Assembly: GCA_030668165.1 (NCBI GenBank)
Contig: DAOUUM010000176.1
Location: 1-6,384 of the forward strand
DNA length: 6,384 nt
Source: Candidatus Heimdallarchaeota archaeon
GTDB taxonomy: Archaea; Asgardarchaeota; Heimdallarchaeia; Heimdallarchaeales; Kariarchaeaceae
Direction: 5' to 3'
The notes beneath the pieces are model-generated. The model made no database searches. It was given only the letters and a program-made list of their open reading frames with translations, and was not told the origin of the DNA. Below are positions 1 through 4,529 of this stretch, one piece after another (the stretch's first letter is position 1; every line of letters starts with the position of its first letter). The translations under genes and the position numbers were made by a program.

Positions 1-111
1 AAGAACCATATCTACCAATCCGGTAAACACCATTATAATTGACATGATCTTCATAAATTTCGCAAGATTTAGTATAATTTTATTTTGATCTTCAGTAAAT
101 TCATAACTCAT
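1..111 (-). CDS. Small membrane protein, N-terminal fragment (tandem paralogue, runs off left edge)
   Basis: An open frame of 37 codons starts at the ATG at 111-109 and is still open at the window edge, so only the N-terminus is visible. It reads MSYEFTEDQNKIILNLAKF and continues into a hydrophobic stretch (about residues 19-37) that looks like a first membrane segment. The first five residues (MSYEF) match those of the gene immediately upstream at 124-483, and a 'V-D' pair recurs in the first membrane segment of both, so the two are probably tandem duplicates. The start is well supported: an AGGAGA Shine-Dalgarno site lies 8 nt ahead of the ATG and overlaps the upstream stop codon. Only 12 nt separate the genes, so they are almost certainly co-transcribed. 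Function is unknown; the pattern F-x(4)-N-x-I then a helix is seen here and no enzyme motif is visible. Confidence 0.75.
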   Translation of the reverse strand, partial: MSYEFTEDQNKIILNLAKFMKIMSIIMVFTGLVDMVL

Positions 112-119
112 TTTTCATC

Positions 120-126
120 TCTCCTA
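120..126 (-). promoter_or_regulatory. Shine-Dalgarno site overlapping the upstream stop codon
   Basis: On the minus strand the sequence TAGGAGA contains both the TAG stop (126-124) of the upstream membrane-protein gene and a strong AGGAGA ribosome-binding site for the downstream paralogue, 8 nt from its ATG at 111. This decides the start of the 1-111 gene. It also contrasts with the genes that begin transcription units in this window, none of which shows an SD site. Confidence 0.75.
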
Positions 127-483
127 AAGTACGATTATAATGGCCACAAACCCTAGTAAGAACACCATTAGGATAAAAAATGAGATTAGTTTGAACCCAA
201 GTGTCATTTTTTCCATTCCTGCTAAAATCTCTTCGACATCATTTCCAGAAGTAGTAACTACTTTTCTGAAATTATTGAATGGTAATAAGAATGCAATTCC
301 TATACCAATTTGCAATAGACCCTGTACAAAATAAACCCAGTACTCGGATTTAAATTCACTGGCTGTGAAAATATAGAAAATATCAACCACAGATATTAGT
401 GAGATAATACCTGCAATATAAATTCCCTTCATCGAGATGCTGTTGATTATCAACTCATCATTTTTGCTGAACTCATAGCTCAT
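124..483 (-). CDS. Small three-helix membrane protein of unknown function
   Basis: This 119-residue protein has three predicted membrane segments, at about residues 20-41, 49-69 and 95-119, and ends right after the last one. Between segments 2 and 3 is a polar loop (about 70-93) containing FRKVVTTSGNDVEEILAGM. From memory, a 'T-x-GND-h-x-x-h-x-x-h' loop of this kind occurs in small bacterial and archaeal membrane proteins of unknown role, but this was not searched. By the positive-inside rule the RK-bearing loop would be cytoplasmic. The start is fixed by an in-frame stop at 507-505 and by the MSYEF start shared with the next gene. No SD precedes the ATG; a TATA-like box lies about 55 nt upstream. 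It is the first gene of a two-gene (or longer) tandem unit with the paralogue at 1-111. No catalytic motif is visible. Confidence 0.8.
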   Translation of the reverse strand: MSYEFSKNDELIINSISMKGIYIAGIISLISVVDIFYIFTASEFKSEYWVYFVQGLLQIGIGIAFLLPFNNFRKVVTTSGNDVEEILAGMEKMTLGFKLISFFILMVFLLGFVAIIIVL

Positions 484-534
484 AAAATGGTGTCGTGTAT
501 GAACTTATTAAGGATGACGCCCATAAAATCAAAA

Positions 535-544
535 TATTTAAATA
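535..544 (-). promoter_or_regulatory. TATA-like box for the minus-strand membrane-protein unit
   Basis: TATTTAAATA, a perfect palindrome close to the archaeal TTTAWATA consensus, is centred about 56 nt upstream of the ATG at 483. With the usual 25-27 nt spacing, transcription would start near 514, giving a leader of about 30 nt that has no SD site. Because the box is palindromic, orientation rests on its proximity to the minus-strand gene. Confidence 0.45.
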
Positions 545-732
545 AGATGAAGTCAAATTTTGCAAAAAATCATTTTTCCATTACATCTCAATCCGGGTCC
601 AAACCAATTAGACAACAGGAATCATTGGATAAGAACATTATGCAATAATGGATAAAGCATTTTTGATCTTATTTTACCTGAGTTAACTTGATTGAGTGAT
701 TATTAATATTATTATTTGAAATTGATGCGCAG

Positions 733-746
733 TTAATATATAATAA
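733..746 (+). promoter_or_regulatory. TATA-like box for the propeller gene; transcript probably leaderless
   Basis: TTAATATATAATAA is centred about 27 nt before the ATG at 767. Archaeal transcription usually begins 25-27 nt downstream of the box centre, which places the start at or within a few bases of the ATG. There is no SD site between box and start, consistent with leaderless initiation. Confidence 0.55.
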
Positions 747-766
747 GTACTAAAGTTAATTTCAAT

Positions 767-2467
767 ATGAAGAGATTCGTTATTTTAACAGTATTTATTA
801 TATTATTGGGAGGAACCGCTCAGAGCCCGGTTATTGCAAGTACACCTGTAAATTGGCAGTGGTCTAGCATTGATATTGTTTCAACTGAGAGTGAATACTA
901 TTCCTTTGAACCTGAGATTGTTAGTGATTCCACGGGCAATATCCATATGGTCTGGGAGGAATGGTATGAGATCGGTGATTCTGGATCTGATATTGATATT
1001 TTTTACAAGAAACTTGATGTTTCAACTCAGCAATGGAGTGTGGCAGAAGTGGTATCAAGTGTAAGTACCACTAGTTCATTTGATCCGGCAATAAGCACTG
1101 ACCCTCTGGGCAACATTCACGTTGTCTGGGAGGATTTGACTGAATATGAAAGTTCAGGGACGGATAGAGATATATTCTACAGGAAGTTGGATACATCTAC
1201 CGACGTCTGGGGCACGACTGGGATAATCTCAACAGAAAGTTCTGAATCATCTTATGATCCATCCATCGTAAGTGATACTGAAGGGAACATCCATGTGGTC
1301 TGGGAGGATTACACCGATTATGATAGCTCAGGAACTGATTCTGATATTTTCTACAAAAAATGGGATGGCGATTTCTTAAACTGGAGCATCACTGAGGTGA
1401 TTTCCGTTTTAAATACCGGAGATTCCTATGATCCATTCATAACCAGTGATAAGATGGATAATATCCATATCGCTTGGCATGACAATTTGGATATCAATGG
1501 TGCAGACGGAGATTATGATATTTTCTATATCAAATGGGATACAAGATCAGAAGAATGGGGAGCTGTAGGTTTGATTTCCACAGAGAGTACCTCTGATTCA
1601 TTATATCCATTCATAGTGGTTGATGATCTGATGAATGTTCACATTGCATGGTTTGATTTGACTGATTATGGAGGCTCAGGTACAGATTCAGATATTTTTT
1701 ACAAACAGTGGAATATTGATTCCCAGGTTTGGACCACAACTGAGGTGTTATCCTCTGAGAGTACAGCTAATGCATACTATCCCATGTTAACAAGTGATTC
1801 ATTTGGCAATATACATGCTTTTTGGCAGGATAAAACCGATATTAATAATGGAGCTGGAATTGATCAAGATATTTTTCACAAGATCAGGAACCCTGAAGAC
1901 ACATCATGGGATACAGTGAGTATTCTTGTCAGTACCGATAAAGTGGATTCAGAAGCTGTTTTTGTTGCTGTAGATAATTCTGATTTCTTACATGTGGTGT
2001 GGTGTGATGCCAGTGGTTCTACATCAAAAGATATATTCTATGCAAAATTATCTGGACTGGCACAGACTCCTGTTCTGAAAGAGATCCTACCCAATCCAAA
2101 CAACGGAGTTATCAATCTAGAATGGGATAAGAGCTATGGTGCCAATTCCTATAGTATCTACAGAGATCATCTTCCTCTTCACTCGATTGATGGATTGACT
2201 GCAATAGCAGAAACTGATAATTTGTACTATGTGGATGAATTGGAAGACAGTGGGATCTATTATTACGCAATCACAGCAAACAATCCTGAGGGCTCATCAC
2301 TATCAAACACAGTATATGCACAGGTAGTCAATGATGTTATTACTGAATTCTCCACCGATAATATCACTCAATCAGATGGAGGTTTTGTTGACTATCCCGT
2401 CTCAGTGCCACTGTTATTTGCCTCAAGTATCCTTATGATTATGATACATCGCAGAAAACACAGCTAA
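767..2467 (+). CDS. Secreted, membrane-anchored seven-bladed beta-propeller protein with FN3-like domain
   Basis: This 566-residue protein starts with a signal peptide (residues 1-24, K2-R3 then a hydrophobic core, likely cut after A24 in PVIA-S). Residues 33-428 are seven repeats of about 58 residues, each with a D-x-x-GNIHhhW core strand, an acidic loop and a DIFYK strand, most closing on a Trp. Seven such units predict a closed beta-propeller of the sialidase/BNR-like superfamily. Sialidase catalytic residues are not recognisable, so enzymatic activity is not claimed. Residues 434-520 resemble a fibronectin type III domain (INLEWDKSYGANSYSIYRD ... YYYAITANNPEG). A short linker leads to one membrane helix (about 544-560) and the basic tail HRRKHS, giving an outside-facing protein with its C-terminus in the cytoplasm. 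It probably binds a ligand or surface (adhesion, glycan or protein). Similar proteins are, as far as I recall, common in Asgard genomes. It appears monocistronic. Confidence 0.85.
   Translation: MKRFVILTVFIILLGGTAQSPVIASTPVNWQWSSIDIVSTESEYYSFEPEIVSDSTGNIHMVWEEWYEIGDSGSDIDIFYKKLDVSTQQWSVAEVVSSVSTTSSFDPAISTDPLGNIHVVWEDLTEYESSGTDRDIFYRKLDTSTDVWGTTGIISTESSESSYDPSIVSDTEGNIHVVWEDYTDYDSSGTDSDIFYKKWDGDFLNWSITEVISVLNTGDSYDPFITSDKMDNIHIAWHDNLDINGADGDYDIFYIKWDTRSEEWGAVGLISTESTSDSLYPFIVVDDLMNVHIAWFDLTDYGGSGTDSDIFYKQWNIDSQVWTTTEVLSSESTANAYYPMLTSDSFGNIHAFWQDKTDINNGAGIDQDIFHKIRNPEDTSWDTVSILVSTDKVDSEAVFVAVDNSDFLHVVWCDASGSTSKDIFYAKLSGLAQTPVLKEILPNPNNGVINLEWDKSYGANSYSIYRDHLPLHSIDGLTAIAETDNLYYVDELEDSGIYYYAITANNPEGSSLSNTVYAQVVNDVITEFSTDNITQSDGGFVDYPVSVPLLFASSILMIMIHRRKHS
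863..2050 (+). repeat. Seven tandem ~174-bp blade repeats in the propeller gene
   Basis: Blades map to residues 33-90, 91-148, 149-206, 207-264, 265-322, 323-381 and 382-428. A Trp recurs at residues 32, 90, 148, 206, 264 and 322, exactly 58 codons (174 nt) apart, then at 381. At DNA level blades 1-3 share the string GTCTGGGAGGA, and blades 3 and 5 encode nearly the same GTDSDIFYK segment, which suggests internal duplication. The last blade is short and lacks its closing Trp strand, while an unpaired Trp strand (W30, W32) precedes blade 1; this fits 'velcro' closure of the ring. Confidence 0.85.
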
Positions 2468-2488
2468 ATTAAGAACTACAATCATTGT

Positions 2489-2514
2489 AAATATTAATAT
2501 TTCAAATTTATTTT
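2489..2514 (+). terminator. Palindrome plus T-rich tract after the propeller gene
   Basis: Twenty-one nt after the TAA stop lies a perfect 14-bp AT palindrome, AAATATTAATATTT (2489-2502), followed by ATTTATTTT (2506-2514). Archaeal RNA polymerase terminates at T-rich tracts, so this is a plausible 3' end for the propeller transcript. In such AT-rich DNA the palindrome could be coincidental. Confidence 0.35.
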
Positions 2515-2527
2515 CCCATTTCTAAAG

Positions 2528-2537
2528 CTTTTAATTT
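2528..2537 (+). promoter_or_regulatory. TATA-like box for the zinc-ribbon membrane gene
   Basis: CTTTTAATTT is centred about 25 nt upstream of the GTG at 2558. That distance puts the transcription start at or next to the start codon, so this mRNA also looks leaderless. The match to the TATA consensus is moderate. Confidence 0.4.
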
Positions 2538-2557
2538 GTGAAGAACCATATTATATT

Positions 2558-2938
2558 GTGTTAAAAAAGAGATTCAAATCCCTTTGGGGTGGCGTTGCAC
2601 TATTTTTTCTATTATCCAGCTTGATTTTTGATGTGGAGTACGGATACTCAATAGGTATCCCCCTATCAGGATTTACAATTGCCCTTATTATGTGGATTTT
2701 TGGGGGAACTGTTGCCAATGTAATATTTGGTGCAGATAAACCCAAAAAGAAAAGAGTGGATCAATCAATTGCTGCTCCAATCCAATCCACACCATATAAT
2801 CCAGCCCCACATACTCCTGCACCAGCTTACACACCAGAAACAAAAGTGAGAGTATGCAATGGTTGTGGTTTCAGTAATGATACCGATGCCCTATACTGTG
2901 TCGAGTGTGGAACCTCATTGAAAAATATTAATTTCTAG
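2558..2938 (+). CDS. Two-helix membrane protein with C-terminal zinc ribbon
   Basis: This 126-residue protein starts at GTG (2558-2560). An in-frame stop at 2495 and the lack of an ATG between the two leave this as the best start. A basic N-terminus (KKRFK) precedes two hydrophobic segments, about residues 9-26 and 32-58, then KPKKKR (61-66), so both termini are predicted to be cytoplasmic. Residues 70-95 form a Pro/Ala/Thr-rich flexible linker. The C-terminus carries a zinc ribbon with C100-x-x-C103 and C114-x-x-C117, in the pattern CNGCGFSNDTDALYCVECGT. Ribbons of this kind bind one zinc and usually act in protein contacts. The architecture of membrane hairpin, linker and zinc ribbon is frequent in archaeal proteins of unknown role. 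Its 3' end converges on the longin gene with a 15-nt gap. A function cannot be assigned from sequence. Confidence 0.75.
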   Translation: MLKKRFKSLWGGVALFFLLSSLIFDVEYGYSIGIPLSGFTIALIMWIFGGTVANVIFGADKPKKKRVDQSIAAPIQSTPYNPAPHTPAPAYTPETKVRVCNGCGFSNDTDALYCVECGTSLKNINF

Positions 2939-2955
2939 AACAATTAATCAATATT
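2924..2955. terminator. Inverted repeat between convergent genes; possible shared transcription end
   Basis: AATATTAATT (2924-2933) is mirrored by AATTAATCAATATT (2942-2955) with one bulged C and an 8-nt loop. The loop holds the TAG of the zinc-ribbon gene (2936-2938), and the right arm overlaps the TAA of the convergent longin gene (2956-2954). The hairpin is wholly A+T, hence weak, and a terminator role is a guess based on position. Confidence 0.25.
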
Positions 2956-3595
2956 AGACAACAAAATACCAGAAATTCCCATCTCTAATGAATCTTCCCA
3001 CATGTCCAAGTTTTACCAATTCCTCAAGATAACCATGTAAAATGAATCTATCATCCTCAAATTCACTGGCAATATGATCCAATGACACTTCTCCCTTGGA
3101 CAATAGATACTTGACCACCGGTTGGTACTTCTCATGAATTGTGAGTAGAGTCATGACATCCAGGGGATTTGTGGGATCTATTCTGATATCATCAAGCGTA
3201 CCAAATACCTCCTCCACATCCTCATCAAAATCCGCAAACTCAACTGTCTGACCGGTCCAGTTCTCAATTGCTGATCTGTATTTTCTGATAAATCTCAGAG
3301 TGAGAAATTTAGCACGATCAAGACTCTTATGAGATTTTTCAGATACTATAACAACCGAGAAAGGACCTGCTTTTTCAGAAACAAATGAAAATGGGCCTGC
3401 ATGCACCTCGGTGAAATAATTACCTGTGACCTCCTTGATAAATACCTGCATTGCGGTTAGCATGGCTGATACGAGATGAGGGGTTGGAGCTTGGTTTGAG
3501 AATGCCCTGTAATATGCAGTCCTTCCATCCTGTGCTATCACATAAACAGCATGAATTCGAATGCGATCAGATATTATCGGTACCACCCTAATCAC
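2954..3595 (-). CDS. Longin-like domain protein with C-terminal winged helix, coupled to a MinD/ParA-type ATPase
   Basis: This 213-residue protein begins at GTG (3595-3593) inside the end of the ATPase gene; the frames overlap by 8 nt and no SD is visible, so translation probably depends on reinitiation. Residues 13-131 read as strand (IHAVYVIAQDG), strand (RTAYYRAF), helix (PHLVSAMLTAMQVFIKEV), strands (YFTEVHAGPFSFVSEK, GPFSVVIVSEKS), then helices (RAKFLTLRFIRKYRSAIENW and FDEDVEEVFG). No helix precedes the first strand, which favours the longin over the roadblock topology within that superfamily. Residues 153-213 look like a winged helix: helix YQPVVKYLLSKG, HTH-like SLDHIASEFEDDRFILHGYLEELVKLG, then a wing ending in NFWYFVV. 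Longin and roadblock domains typically bind or regulate P-loop GTPases. Here the genetic partner is a P-loop ATPase, so a regulator or adaptor role is inferred. It is predicted to be cytoplasmic, with no signal or membrane segment. The longin call is by pattern only. Confidence 0.7.
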   Translation of the reverse strand: MIRVVPIISDRIRIHAVYVIAQDGRTAYYRAFSNQAPTPHLVSAMLTAMQVFIKEVTGNYFTEVHAGPFSFVSEKAGPFSVVIVSEKSHKSLDRAKFLTLRFIRKYRSAIENWTGQTVEFADFDEDVEEVFGTLDDIRIDPTNPLDVMTLLTIHEKYQPVVKYLLSKGEVSLDHIASEFEDDRFILHGYLEELVKLGHVGRFIRDGNFWYFVV

Positions 3596-4445
3596 CCATT
3601 TTAGATAACGCTACTACATAATCTGCGATTGATTGGATATTGGCAGCGAAGAAGCCATTGGGATTACTAATCGCATGCACAGGCCTTTGAGCTTTCTCCC
3701 CCTCCAAAAAGTACATTGCAAATTCAGCTTCGCTATTAATTATTTGCTCATCATTTGTAATGAACCCAGCAACCTGTATTCTATCAGATCCCACTGGTTC
3801 AACTATGTGTTTGTTAATTAAATCCCTTGTGTACTCATCATTCCCATCATCCATGAATATCTGGGGTACCTGATTAACTATCAGTGATGAGACTGGTTTG
3901 AGGCTAAGATGCAGGGTTTTTAATAATTGACCTGTGCCACCCAAATCTGCATTGATCAATCTAAGCATCAGAATCAAATGATCCGCAGCTGCAACACAAT
4001 TAAGTGAATCCTTGGAAAATCCTGGAGAGGTATCCAGGATAATAAAATCAGCATTCCATGGATCATTGGGAAGAACCTCCTTGACCAGATTTATCAGCTT
4101 ATACAGTTCATTTAGTGCCTTCTCACGATCAATATCCTCTAGTTTGGATACGAAATTGGTTCTGTCATTTGCCAGACCCACAAGAAGTGAACCCTTGGGA
4201 TTGGGGCCAACAAGATAACTTGCATCCACCAATATTTCCTCCAGTGTGGCTTGATGATTAAAAAAATCATTGATCCTCTTCTTAGGTAGTTCTCGGATAT
4301 ATGTTTGCAGGCTTGGAGCACCGATATCCATATCAATTACCACTACTCTGTAGCCCATCCTTGCCAGAAAAGCTGCAAGATTGATACTTATGAGGGTTTT
4401 TCCAGTTCCTCCTCTCAAACTATGAATTGTAACCGCGAATGTCAT
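3588..4445 (-). CDS. MinD/ParA-type P-loop ATPase with Arg in the deviant Walker A motif
   Basis: This 285-residue protein shows the SIMIBI/MinD-ParA plan. The deviant Walker A motif is RGGTGKT (11-17), with K16 as the P-loop lysine. Switch-I-type residues lie in VVVIDMDIGAPS (34-45, with D38 and D40), Walker B in FIILDTSPG (134-142, with D138), and a base-recognition-like asparagine in LIVNQ (N191). The length is normal for the family. The 'signature' lysine that MinD and ParA place first in KGGxGKT is Arg here. I recall an 'SFRGGTGKS' subfamily in archaea and bacteria, so this may be lineage-typical. MinD/ParA ATPases form ATP-dependent dimers that position proteins, DNA or membrane complexes; the cargo here is unknown. 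No convincing C-terminal amphipathic membrane-targeting helix is seen. The start is ATG at 4445, about 33 nt from a TATA-like box and without an SD site. It lies upstream of, and overlaps, the longin-winged-helix gene. Confidence 0.88.
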   Translation of the reverse strand: MTFAVTIHSLRGGTGKTLISINLAAFLARMGYRVVVIDMDIGAPSLQTYIRELPKKRINDFFNHQATLEEILVDASYLVGPNPKGSLLVGLANDRTNFVSKLEDIDREKALNELYKLINLVKEVLPNDPWNADFIILDTSPGFSKDSLNCVAAADHLILMLRLINADLGGTGQLLKTLHLSLKPVSSLIVNQVPQIFMDDGNDEYTRDLINKHIVEPVGSDRIQVAGFITNDEQIINSEAEFAMYFLEGEKAQRPVHAISNPNGFFAANIQSIADYVVALSKMGD

Positions 4446-4471
4446 CTAACAATACTAATAATTTTATCCGG

Positions 4472-4483
4472 AATTATAAATAT
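4472..4483 (-). promoter_or_regulatory. TATA-like box for the ATPase-longin unit
   Basis: On the minus strand ATATTTATAATT is centred about 33 nt upstream of the ATPase ATG. This predicts a leader of only a few nucleotides and allows transcription independent of the aconitase gene that ends 47 nt further upstream on the same strand. Read-through from the aconitase gene is not excluded, as no clear T-rich tract follows its stop on the minus strand. Confidence 0.5.
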
Positions 4484-4529
4484 TCATTATTTAGTCTGAA
4501 ATTATTATTAATTAGGTTTTAATTTATTT

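Noticed and set aside
140..334. Plus-strand open frame of 64 codons
   Set aside because: It lies antisense inside the three-helix membrane-protein gene, which has a convincing hydrophobic pattern and paralogue; no independent start signal.
484..766. RNA gene or mobile-element remnant in the largest intergenic gap
   Set aside because: No cloverleaf, terminal inverted repeats or GC-rich structured segment was seen; the AT-rich DNA is adequately explained by two divergent promoters.
870..1064. Second plus-strand open frame inside the propeller gene
   Set aside because: It is an out-of-frame shadow of repeats 1-2; the long frame has a signal peptide and periodic domains.
767..2467. Propeller protein as an active sialidase
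   Set aside because: Fold-level repeats resemble the superfamily, but no Arg triad, Tyr/Glu nucleophile pair or canonical S-x-D-x-G-x-x-W Asp-boxes could be identified.
2551..2745. Minus-strand frame opposite the zinc-ribbon gene
   Set aside because: It is antisense to the two membrane segments and has no promoter or recognisable domain.
4012..4218. Plus-strand frame opposite the ATPase
   Set aside because: It is antisense to the conserved Walker B region; composition reads as a shadow.
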